Shown: in pieces, positions 8,018 through 14,626 of the stretch
How the letters are laid out: each line of letters opens with the position of its first letter
Numbering within the stretch: position 1 is the first letter of the stretch
NCBI GenBank assembly: GCA_964449565.1
Contig: CAYUZB010000096.1
Span: 1-14,626, forward strand
Length of the DNA stretch: 14,626 nt
Direction: 5' to 3'
Origin: Granulosicoccus sp964449565
GTDB taxonomy: Bacteria; Pseudomonadota; Gammaproteobacteria; Granulosicoccales; Granulosicoccaceae
Made by a program: the position numbers and the translations under genes
Notes under the pieces: generated by a model
The model's input: the letters and a program-made list of their open reading frames with translations, nothing else
What the model was told of the DNA's origin: nothing
The model's database searches: none

Positions 8018-8057
8018 TGGCTGCACACCGACCTCGATTGAATATCCGTAACCCGCG

Positions 8058-8582
8058 ATGAGCAGCATCTTCCTTATCGGTCCGATGGGCTCTGGCAAAA
8101 GCACCGTCGGCCGAGCGTTGGCCAAGAAGATTGGCTACGACTTTCTCGACAGCGATCGCGAAATAGAAGCGCGCTGTGGCGTCGATATCCCGACCATCTT
8201 CGACTACGAAGGCGAGATCGGTTTTCGAGATCGCGAGGAGCGTATGCTCGATGAACTCTCCTCCAGACAGAAATTGGTGCTGGCCACAGGCGGCGGATCG
8301 ATCCTGCGAGAGTCCAGCCGTGATCGTCTGAAAAATCGCGGTTATGTCATATTGCTGTCTGTCGATCTGGACGAGCAAATGCGCCGCGTCGGTTCGGATA
8401 CCAAACGCCCACTACTCAAGGCTGATGATCCAAAAGCGATCTTACGGACACTGATGGAGGAACGGGCACCACTGTACAAGAGTGTTGCTGATGTCGAGAT
8501 ATCGACCGACTCGCGACGCATGTATCATGTCGTCACCCGCATTATCAAGCATCTCCGAAACAACGATGTGATAGATCGCTAA
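8058..8582 (+). CDS. aroK: Shikimate kinase
   Basis: Catalyses ATP-dependent 3-phosphorylation of shikimate, the fifth step of the shikimate pathway to chorismate and aromatic amino acids, in the cytoplasm. The 174 aa match AroK. The Walker A motif GPMGSGKST (8-16) has K14. D31/D33 and R57 are at the shikimate/Mg positions. The GGG shikimate-binding motif is at 78-80, the lid-region TKRPLL has R117, and R136 is in ERAPLY. The ATG lies next to a Walker A placed as usual near the N-terminus. Only a poor Shine-Dalgarno is present (GTAACCCGCG before the ATG). It is 11 nt upstream of aroB and almost certainly cotranscribed with it, a common gammaproteobacterial arrangement. Confidence 0.96.
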   Translation: MSSIFLIGPMGSGKSTVGRALAKKIGYDFLDSDREIEARCGVDIPTIFDYEGEIGFRDREERMLDELSSRQKLVLATGGGSILRESSRDRLKNRGYVILLSVDLDEQMRRVGSDTKRPLLKADDPKAILRTLMEERAPLYKSVADVEISTDSRRMYHVVTRIIKHLRNNDVIDR

Positions 8583-8593
8583 TACACCCCACC

Positions 8594-9673
8594 ATGCACA
8601 CTCTTAATATTGACTTAGGGCAACGAAGTTACCCGATTCATATCGGCAGCGGCCTGCTGAAAAAGCAAGGCTTGTTGAACGAATATGTCCGCCACAAGGC
8701 CTTGGTGGTAACTAATGAAACGATCGCACCCTTGTACCTTGACGCGACACTTGCAGCGCTCGGTAATACCCCAACATCAAGCGTCATCTTGCCAGATGGT
8801 GAGTCCTACAAGTCACTGGCAACGCTTGACGCTGTCTACGCTGCTCTGCTTTCCGAAGGGTTTGATCGCGGCGCAACACTCATTGCCCTGGGTGGCGGCG
8901 TGATCGGCGACATGACAGGATTTGCCGCAGCCAGTTATCAACGCGGCGTCGATTTCATTCAGGTGCCAACCACCCTCTTGGCTCAGGTTGATTCATCCGT
9001 CGGCGGCAAGACTGCGGTCAATCATGCGCTCGGTAAAAACATGATCGGCGCTTTCCATCAGCCGGTCGCTGTGATTGCTGACATGGATACCTTGTCTACC
9101 CTGAACGATCGCGAACTCAAGGCCGGTCTTGCTGAAGTCATCAAGTACGGCTTCATTATCGATGCTGATTTTTTCGCCTGGCTCGAAACCAATATCGATG
9201 CCTTGCTCGCCCGCGATGTGGCAGCAACCGGCGAGGCAGTCAGGCGTTCCTGCGAAATCAAGGCGCGCGTGGTCGAAGCGGACGAGCAGGAACATGGCAT
9301 TCGAGCCTTGTTGAATCTGGGCCACACGTTCGGACACGCCATCGAGGGAGCCTTGGGCTACGGTGTCTGGTTGCACGGCGAAGCAGTCAGTGCCGGCATC
9401 GCCATGGCCCTCGACTTCTCAAACCGTCTCGGTCTGATCCCGGCAGCAACCCAGCAGCGTGGAATCGCTCTCCTCGAGCGTGCGGGCCTGCCGATTTCGC
9501 CGCCGAAAGATATCTCACCGGAACGTTTCCTGGCGTATATGTCCAGAGACAAGAAAGTGTCTGCTGGTCAATTGCGTTTTATCGTGCTTGACGCTATTGG
9601 GCAATCCCATGTGACGGCCGATTTTGAGGAGGCCACACTGCATGCCACACTTGAGCACTTTTCTGCTGGCTGA
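8594..9673 (+). CDS. aroB: 3-dehydroquinate synthase
   Basis: Converts DAHP to 3-dehydroquinate, the second step of the shikimate pathway, using catalytic NAD+ and a divalent metal. The 359 aa match the E. coli enzyme in size. The NAD-binding GGGVIGD is at 100-106. VPTTLLAQVDSSVGGKT (124-140) has K139, and LGKNMIGAFHQP is at 146-157. Metal ligands appear as E181 in GLAEVIKYG, H244 in NLGHTFGHAIE and H261 in WLHGEAV. All key residues are present. No Shine-Dalgarno is seen in the 11-nt gap after aroK (ACACCCCACC), so translation may depend on coupling to aroK. An 80-nt gap separates it from damX. Confidence 0.97.
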   Translation: MHTLNIDLGQRSYPIHIGSGLLKKQGLLNEYVRHKALVVTNETIAPLYLDATLAALGNTPTSSVILPDGESYKSLATLDAVYAALLSEGFDRGATLIALGGGVIGDMTGFAAASYQRGVDFIQVPTTLLAQVDSSVGGKTAVNHALGKNMIGAFHQPVAVIADMDTLSTLNDRELKAGLAEVIKYGFIIDADFFAWLETNIDALLARDVAATGEAVRRSCEIKARVVEADEQEHGIRALLNLGHTFGHAIEGALGYGVWLHGEAVSAGIAMALDFSNRLGLIPAATQQRGIALLERAGLPISPPKDISPERFLAYMSRDKKVSAGQLRFIVLDAIGQSHVTADFEEATLHATLEHFSAG

Positions 9674-9753
9674 AAAACACGCCCGTCATTAAGCGCTATC
9701 CAGCAGGCGGATATAGTAATATTCGCACCTCACCTGTTGCCCAAAGAGCGCCG

Positions 9754-11586
9754 ATGTCGTCTTTTGATGCCTTGGATGTCGACCATGGCGGTTTGCTGTC
9801 AGATGCGACACTTTCCGCCTTGCAGTTACGTCAGCAACCGTTTACCGCAACGGCGGCCGATGGCGACACCTTCAGTGATGACACAACAGCAGAGCAGCTG
9901 AGCGATATCAAGCAAGCCTTGATCAATGGCGACGACCTGCTACTGATTCTGGGCGAACAAGGCGCGGGCAAATCGACACTACTCAGCCAACTCGGCGCAA
10001 ATAGTGGCATGCGAATCCAGTGCTTCTCCGTCAAGGGTAGCCAGCGATTCAGCACCATGAACCTGTTCGCTGGCATGCTCGAAGCGTTCAAGCAAAAGCC
10101 TGCTGCTGATCTGAAAGACATGCTGGATCAGCTGATTCCTTGCCTGCAATCGATGGTCGCCAGCAACACGCTCAGCGCCATTGTGCTCGATGATGCAGAC
10201 CATGTGGGTGAGTCGGAACTCACCCGCTTGCTCTCAGGCATGCTCTACATCAACAGTCAGGATGAAACCCTGCTGCGAATCGCGCTCGCGGCCCCCAGCG
10301 ATTTTGAAAACCACATCCCCAATCTCTTGCCCGAGGGCGCAGATCTGCCCTACTCGAGCCTGACGATTGATCATCTGGACCCGGAACGCGCCACGAGTTA
10401 TCTGGATTTTCGCCTGAATCAAGCAGGATATTTTGAAGAATTTCCCTTTAATGATCGCGAAGTATCCTCAATGGTGGAGCAGAGCCAGGGACTACCGACC
10501 GGACTACACATCGCCGCTGCCAATCTGCTCAATGAACGCCATGGCGCTTATGTGGAATCAATTCCCCCGGAACTGCTGTCCGAAGGCGGCGGCATCATGG
10601 CCGGAAAAGGCGGCAAGCTCCTGCTCGGCGCTTTAGCTGGGGCCCTGATTATCGGTGGACTGGTATTGTTCAAAAAGCCAAGCGACGACACACAAGACAA
10701 CCGCTACCGAGTGGTAGAGCAGCGCAAAATTGATGCTGATGCAAACAAGATCAGTCTGGTTAACGAAGCAAACGATTCCACGACTGACAACAGCGGTGAA
10801 ACCACAGGCTCGACAGACGAATCCGCTGACAACGATGTCGCCGCGATCGACACGACAGACAACGACAGTGATGCCTCCGGCGAGGATGACATCAATGGCT
10901 CTGGAACTGCCCCATCTCCCGCGCGCAACGACGATACGGACAGCGCTGGTAACAACGAGTCGGAACTTTCCTCGGGCAATGCTACGGAAGCAAACGGTAG
11001 TGGCGAACAGGCCGCAAACACCACGACTCCGACAAACAACGACAACGNNNNNNNNNNNNNNNNNNNNNNNNNNNNNNNNNNNNNNNNNNNNNNNNNNNNN
11101 NNNNNNNNNNNNNNNNNNNNNNNNNNNNNNNNNNNNNNNNNNNNNNNCGAAACAGCATCGAGCAGCACGCCGGCGGCGGAGCAATCGACCAGCGCCAATC
11201 AGACTGAGCCCGCAAGTGACAATGACGATAGCGACGCTATCGCGGAGCCCGCAAGCCAAACTGCCGACTCAAGTAGCAATGTGGTGCTCGAATCGCCGAA
11301 CTGGATCCTGACACAGGACGCCTCACTGTATACCGTCCAGATGAGTGCCTCCACAGAGCGTGAGGTAGTTGAGAAATTCCTGGAGCAAAATCCACTCGAG
11401 CCGCCGAATTCAGTGTTTTCCTTCGACCGTGACGGCACCACCTGGTATGCCCTCGTGCACGGCCTCTACCCGAGCATCGATGCGGCGCGTGCTGCGGTCG
11501 AGCGCCTGCCCCCGGCAGCGCTGACCAATCAACCGTGGATCCGCGCCATCGGCCGCATCCAAAGGGCGCTGAGAGACCAGAACTAG
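9754..11586 (+). CDS. damX: DamX-like ATPase/SPOR-domain cell-division protein (interrupted by assembly gap)
   Basis: Bitopic inner-membrane protein whose C-terminal SPOR domain binds denuded septal peptidoglycan in homologues. E. coli DamX is a septal-ring protein lying downstream of aroKB, as here. The cytoplasmic AAA/ExeA-like ATPase domain (about 25-260) has Walker A GEQGAGKST (67-75) and Walker B IVLDDADH (143-150). One membrane segment lies at about 288-307. A long acidic linker rich in Asp, Asn, Ser and Thr follows. After the gap come more linker and the SPOR domain: YTVQMSAS, a central WYALVHGLYPSIDAARAAV, and WIRAIGRIQRALRDQN at the end. 100 N (11048-11147) interrupt the linker, so the true length and the frame across the gap are unknown. 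The two sides happen to be in frame as written. The start ATG has only AAAGAG as a weak ribosome binding site. A frameshifted or longer linker cannot be excluded. Confidence 0.88.
   Translation: MSSFDALDVDHGGLLSDATLSALQLRQQPFTATAADGDTFSDDTTAEQLSDIKQALINGDDLLLILGEQGAGKSTLLSQLGANSGMRIQCFSVKGSQRFSTMNLFAGMLEAFKQKPAADLKDMLDQLIPCLQSMVASNTLSAIVLDDADHVGESELTRLLSGMLYINSQDETLLRIALAAPSDFENHIPNLLPEGADLPYSSLTIDHLDPERATSYLDFRLNQAGYFEEFPFNDREVSSMVEQSQGLPTGLHIAAANLLNERHGAYVESIPPELLSEGGGIMAGKGGKLLLGALAGALIIGGLVLFKKPSDDTQDNRYRVVEQRKIDADANKISLVNEANDSTTDNSGETTGSTDESADNDVAAIDTTDNDSDASGEDDINGSGTAPSPARNDDTDSAGNNESELSSGNATEANGSGEQAANTTTPTNNDNXXXXXXXXXXXXXXXXXXXXXXXXXXXXXXXXXXETASSSTPAAEQSTSANQTEPASDNDDSDAIAEPASQTADSSSNVVLESPNWILTQDASLYTVQMSASTEREVVEKFLEQNPLEPPNSVFSFDRDGTTWYALVHGLYPSIDAARAAVERLPPAALTNQPWIRAIGRIQRALRDQN
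11048..11147. other. Assembly gap of 100 N inside the damX linker
   Basis: Exactly 100 consecutive N, the conventional placeholder for a gap of unknown size. Both flanks encode Asn/Asp/Ser/Thr-rich low-complexity protein, so a repetitive linker that defeated assembly is a plausible cause. Confidence 0.98.
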
Positions 11587-11601
11587 CGGGTCTCAGCGCC
11601 C
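11564..11601 (+). terminator. Hairpin across the damX stop codon, weak terminator candidate
   Basis: GGGCGCTGAGA (11564-11574) and TCTCAGCGCCC (11591-11601) form a perfect 11-bp stem with a 16-nt loop that contains the damX TAG (11584-11586). The tail is TGTTTCGGG rather than a T-run, so intrinsic termination would be inefficient. The right arm can alternatively pair as GCCC (11598-11601) with GGGC (11608-11611). Confidence 0.45.
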
Positions 11602-11626
11602 TGTTTCGGGCCTGATCCGGACTCGG

Positions 11627-11632
11627 TATAAT
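11627..11632 (+). promoter_or_regulatory. Candidate -10 element of the gltB promoter
   Basis: TATAAT, a perfect sigma70 -10 hexamer, lies in the damX-gltB gap. At 17-bp spacing the -35 position reads TTTCGG (11604-11609), a poor match, which suggests activator dependence. The implied start is about 11638-11640, leaving a leader of about 50 nt before the gltB ATG. Confidence 0.5.
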
Positions 11633-11640
11633 GGTGGGTC

Positions 11641-11660
11641 CGCCTCTGAACAGAGAGGCG
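11641..11660 (+). promoter_or_regulatory. Stem-loop at the predicted 5' end of the gltB mRNA
   Basis: CGCCTCT (11641-11647), loop GAACAG, and AGAGGCG (11654-11660) form a perfect 7-bp stem. If the -10 at 11627 is used, this hairpin sits at the very 5' end of the transcript. No T-run follows, so it is not a terminator. A 5' stabilising or regulatory role is inference. Confidence 0.4.
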
Positions 11661-11690
11661 CTGTAACCCATTAGATACTGTTGTCACTCT

Positions 11691-14626
11691 ATGAATTTCT
11701 TGGATAATCTGGCCGAACATGGCCTGTACCAGCCCAACTTCGAACACGATAATTGTGGTTTCGGCCTGATCGCGCAGATGGACGGGCGTGCCAGTCACTG
11801 GCTGGTCGAGACGGCCATCACCGCTCTCGGTCGCATGACACATCGCGGTGCGATCGGCGCTGATGGCAAAACCGGTGACGGCTGTGGCCTGCTGTTGCGC
11901 AAACCCGATGTCTTCCTCCGTAGCGCCGCCGCAGAAGCAGGCATTTCCTTGTCCGGTGAATTTGCCACCGGCCTGGTTTTTCTCAACCACGATAAAGACA
12001 AAGCGCAAACAGCCCGCACACAACTCGAAAACGAATTGAATGCCCGTGGCTTGAAATTCAACGGTTGGCGCGAAGTACCGGTTGATGTTTCCGCCTGTGG
12101 CGAAGAAGCCAGAAACAGCGTGCCACGCATCGAACAGGTTTTTGTCAGTCCTGATGAAGAGATGGATTCGGCCGAATTCAACCGCCATCTTTTTGTAGCA
12201 AGACGTCGCACCGAAATCGCCTTGAGCGGTAAAGACGATGAATTTTATGTCTGCTCTCTATCAAGCGATGTCATTTTGTACAAGGGTCTTGTCATGCCGG
12301 AGTATCTGGCAAGTTTTTACAAGGATCTCGAAGACGATCTGCTTGAATCATCGATCGCGGTTTTTCATCAACGTTTCTCAACCAACACACTGCCACAGTG
12401 GCGACTGGCTCAACCATTTCGTTATCTAGCCCACAATGGTGAGATCAACACCATCGCCGGTAACAGAAGCTGGGCCAATGCACGCGCCAGCAAACTGCGT
12501 TCAGATGTGCTGCCTGAACTCAGCGAGTTGGTACCACTGATTAGCCAGGACGGATCGGATTCCATGGCGCTGGACAACATGCTCGAAGTGTTGATGTCAG
12601 GTGGTATCGATGTGTTTCGCGCCATGCGCATGTTAATGCCGCCAGCCTGGCAGAACACCTGGGAGCTTGATTCGGATCTGCGTGCCTTCCTCGAATATAA
12701 CTCCATGCACATGGAACCTTGGGATGGACCCGCTGGTGTGGTCTTGTCCGATGGCCGTTATGCCGCCTGTGTACTCGACCGCAATGGCCTGCGACCCGCA
12801 CGCTATGTCATCAGCAAGGATCGTCATATCACGCTTGCCTCAGAGGTTGGTGTGTATGACTACGCACCCAGCGATATTACGGTCAAAGGTCGCCTGAAGC
12901 CTGGTGAAATGATGGCTGTCGATACGCAATCCGGGCGCTTGTTGACACCACAAGACATCAGCGACACGCTAAAGCACCGTCAGCCTTATGCCAAATGGTT
13001 ACAAAAAAACAAGCGACATCTGCGTTCACGTCTGCGGGATCTCCCGCAAACCGCACCGGCAATGAACGACGACCAGCTGGCTATCTATGAAAAGCTGTTC
13101 AATGTCACCTTTGAGGAACGTGATCAGGTCCTGCGTGTGTTGGCCGAAGGCGCGCAAGAAGCGATCGGTTCGATGGGCGACGACACACCCTTCCCTGTCA
13201 TGTCAGAACACGTGCGCCCACTGTATGACAACTTCCGTCAGCAGTTTGCACAAGTCACCAACCCACCAATCGACCCCTTGCGCGAAACCATCGTCATGTC
13301 GCTCGAGACCTGTTTGGGGCGAGAGAAAAATCTGTTTCGCGAAACGCATCACCATGCAAATCGCTTGCTTGTGCGTTCACCGGTTTTGTCGCGTGAGAAA
13401 TTCGATACCTTGCTCGCAATGGATGATGAGCCGGGCTACGCCAATGCTCAGTTGAGCCTGCAATACGATCCAGCGGCCGAATCACTCGAACAAGCCATCG
13501 AACGCATTACCAAAGAGGCCGTCAAAGCCGTCGCCGAAGACCATAAGGTGGTTATCGTGCTGACCGATCGCGACATCGCCACCGGATTGTTGCCCGTCCA
13601 TGCCCTGTTGGTCACAGGTTCCGTGCATCATGCTCTGATCAAATCAGGCTGCCGACCCGATGCCAATCTGGTTATCGAAACAGGCACTGCTCGGGACTCG
13701 CATCAGGTCGCGGTATTGGTGGGCTATGGCGCAACCTGCGTCTATCCCTACCTTGCCTATGAATCGATTCAGGCAATGGTGCGTAGTCGCGAAATCGACA
13801 GCGACGATATCCCTCAACTGGAACAGAACTACCGCAAGGGCATCAACAAGGGATTGATGAAGATCCTGTCGAAGATGGGTATTTCGACTATCTCGAGTTA
13901 TCGCGCCGCGCAACTTTACGAAATCGTTGGCCTGCATTCGAATGTGGTGAATCGCTGCTTTGTCGGCACCACCAGTCGTATCGAGGGAATTGATTTCTCC
14001 GATATTGAACTCGACGTGAAAACCTTGGCGAAGGCGGCCTTCGATCCACAGGTCGAAACCAGTCAGGGCGGTTTGCTCAAATATATTCATGGCGGCGAAT
14101 ACCACGCCTACAACCCGGATGTCGTCAACCAGTTACAGGCGGCAGTGACCAGTGGTGAATATGATGATTACGCGGTCTATGCAAAAACAGTCGATGGCCG
14201 ACGCCCGGCCATGTTGCGCGATCTACTCGCACTGACACCCCAGGGTGATCCAATACCCGTCGACCAGGTTGAATCCACTGAATCGATCATCCGCCGATTC
14301 GATTCGGCTGGCATGTCACTCGGCGCGTTGTCACCAGAAGCACACGAGACACTGGCGCAGGCCATGAATCGTCTTGGTGGACGATCAAACTCTGGCGAAG
14401 GTGGTGAGGACAAGGCTCGCTACGGCACAGACAAAATGTCCAAGATCAAACAAATCGCGTCCGGGCGTTTTGGTGTAACACCACATTATCTGGTCAATGC
14501 TGAAGTCCTGCAAATCAAAATCGCGCAGGGTGCCAAGCCAGGCGAAGGCGGACAGTTGCCTGGGCACAAGGTCAACGAGATGATTGCGCGTTTGCGTCAC
14601 AGCAACCCAGGTGTTGCATTGATTTC
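11691..14626 (+). CDS. gltB: Glutamate synthase (NADPH) large subunit, 3'-truncated by window end
   Basis: Large subunit of GOGAT. It hydrolyses glutamine and transfers the ammonia to 2-oxoglutarate, giving two glutamates. It works with GltD, expected just downstream. The frame stays open from the ATG to the window end, giving 978 complete codons of about 1,500. A 21-residue propeptide precedes C22 in DNCGFGLIA. By family knowledge it is cleaved so that Cys becomes the N-terminal nucleophile of the class II amidotransferase domain. That domain also shows R228 in FHQRFSTN and N249/G250 in AHNGEINTIAGN. The central domain includes TDRDIATGLLPVHALLVTG and LVGYGATCVYPYLAYESI. The FMN synthase domain begins with SMSLGALSPEAHETLAQAM and SNSGEGGED (N900) and continues to PGEGGQLPGHKVN. 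The 3Fe-4S cysteines lie beyond the window. No Shine-Dalgarno precedes the ATG, but the propeptide length supports this start. Confidence 0.96.
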   Translation, partial: MNFLDNLAEHGLYQPNFEHDNCGFGLIAQMDGRASHWLVETAITALGRMTHRGAIGADGKTGDGCGLLLRKPDVFLRSAAAEAGISLSGEFATGLVFLNHDKDKAQTARTQLENELNARGLKFNGWREVPVDVSACGEEARNSVPRIEQVFVSPDEEMDSAEFNRHLFVARRRTEIALSGKDDEFYVCSLSSDVILYKGLVMPEYLASFYKDLEDDLLESSIAVFHQRFSTNTLPQWRLAQPFRYLAHNGEINTIAGNRSWANARASKLRSDVLPELSELVPLISQDGSDSMALDNMLEVLMSGGIDVFRAMRMLMPPAWQNTWELDSDLRAFLEYNSMHMEPWDGPAGVVLSDGRYAACVLDRNGLRPARYVISKDRHITLASEVGVYDYAPSDITVKGRLKPGEMMAVDTQSGRLLTPQDISDTLKHRQPYAKWLQKNKRHLRSRLRDLPQTAPAMNDDQLAIYEKLFNVTFEERDQVLRVLAEGAQEAIGSMGDDTPFPVMSEHVRPLYDNFRQQFAQVTNPPIDPLRETIVMSLETCLGREKNLFRETHHHANRLLVRSPVLSREKFDTLLAMDDEPGYANAQLSLQYDPAAESLEQAIERITKEAVKAVAEDHKVVIVLTDRDIATGLLPVHALLVTGSVHHALIKSGCRPDANLVIETGTARDSHQVAVLVGYGATCVYPYLAYESIQAMVRSREIDSDDIPQLEQNYRKGINKGLMKILSKMGISTISSYRAAQLYEIVGLHSNVVNRCFVGTTSRIEGIDFSDIELDVKTLAKAAFDPQVETSQGGLLKYIHGGEYHAYNPDVVNQLQAAVTSGEYDDYAVYAKTVDGRRPAMLRDLLALTPQGDPIPVDQVESTESIIRRFDSAGMSLGALSPEAHETLAQAMNRLGGRSNSGEGGEDKARYGTDKMSKIKQIASGRFGVTPHYLVNAEVLQIKIAQGAKPGEGGQLPGHKVNEMIARLRHSNPGVALI

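Noticed and set aside
9663..9706. Inverted repeat CTGCTGG / CCAGCAG around the aroB stop, as a terminator
   Set aside because: The loop is 30 nt and no T-run follows. A chance match is likely, and aroB and damX may be cotranscribed.
9712..9717. TATAGT as a damX promoter -10
   Set aside because: The -35 region at 17-bp spacing (TTAAGC) is poor and the surroundings are AT-rich, so I did not list it as a promoter.
10633..11259. Long minus-strand and alternate-frame reading frames across the damX linker
   Set aside because: They pass through the 100 N gap and arise from the biased composition of the linker. The protein sequences look like nothing known.
11641..11660. Shared CCGCCTCT sequence between the pilQ terminator and the gltB leader hairpin, as a dispersed repeat
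   Set aside because: Only about eight bases are shared and the loops differ. It is probably chance among GC-rich stems.

Overview
The window is a housekeeping stretch of a gammaproteobacterial chromosome. The gene order is mrcA/ponA (minus strand), then pilM-pilN-pilO-pilP-pilQ, aroK, aroB, a damX-like gene and gltB (all plus strand). From memory, this is the layout of Pseudomonas aeruginosa (ponA, pilMNOPQ, aroK, aroB, a DamX-like SPOR gene, gltB). In E. coli, by contrast, dam follows damX. Base composition looks moderate, slightly above half GC by eye. I cannot name the genus. No mobile element, tRNA, rRNA, CRISPR array or clear horizontally acquired block is visible.

Layout: positions 34-2640 (minus) encode the bifunctional peptidoglycan synthase PBP1a. 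A 260-bp divergent intergenic region follows. It holds a 10-bp inverted repeat that overlaps the mrcA start codon, a consensus -10 hexamer, a tandem 11-bp direct repeat, and a small hairpin just upstream of the pilM ribosome binding site. Positions 2901-7891 are the tightly packed pilMNOPQ operon, with overlaps or gaps of 23 nt or less, closed by a strong intrinsic terminator. These five proteins form the type IV pilus alignment subcomplex (PilM, N, O, P) and the outer-membrane secretin (PilQ). Positions 8058-9673 hold aroK and aroB, two shikimate-pathway enzymes. Positions 9754-11586 hold a DamX-like protein with an N-terminal ATPase domain, one membrane segment, an acidic low-complexity linker and a C-terminal SPOR domain. 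The linker is interrupted by an assembly gap of exactly 100 N. Positions 11691 to the window end are the 5' two thirds of gltB, the glutamate synthase large subunit, which has no stop codon inside the window.

The genes fall into three themes: cell-wall synthesis and septation (PBP1a, DamX), the envelope-spanning pilus machine (PilMNOPQ), and amino-acid metabolism (AroK, AroB, GltB). The pil genes mostly have good Shine-Dalgarno sequences, whereas aroK, aroB, damX and gltB have weak or none. I see no undescribed system here. The points worth a second look are cis-regulatory (mrcA start, pilM leader, gltB leader) and the unresolved damX linker.
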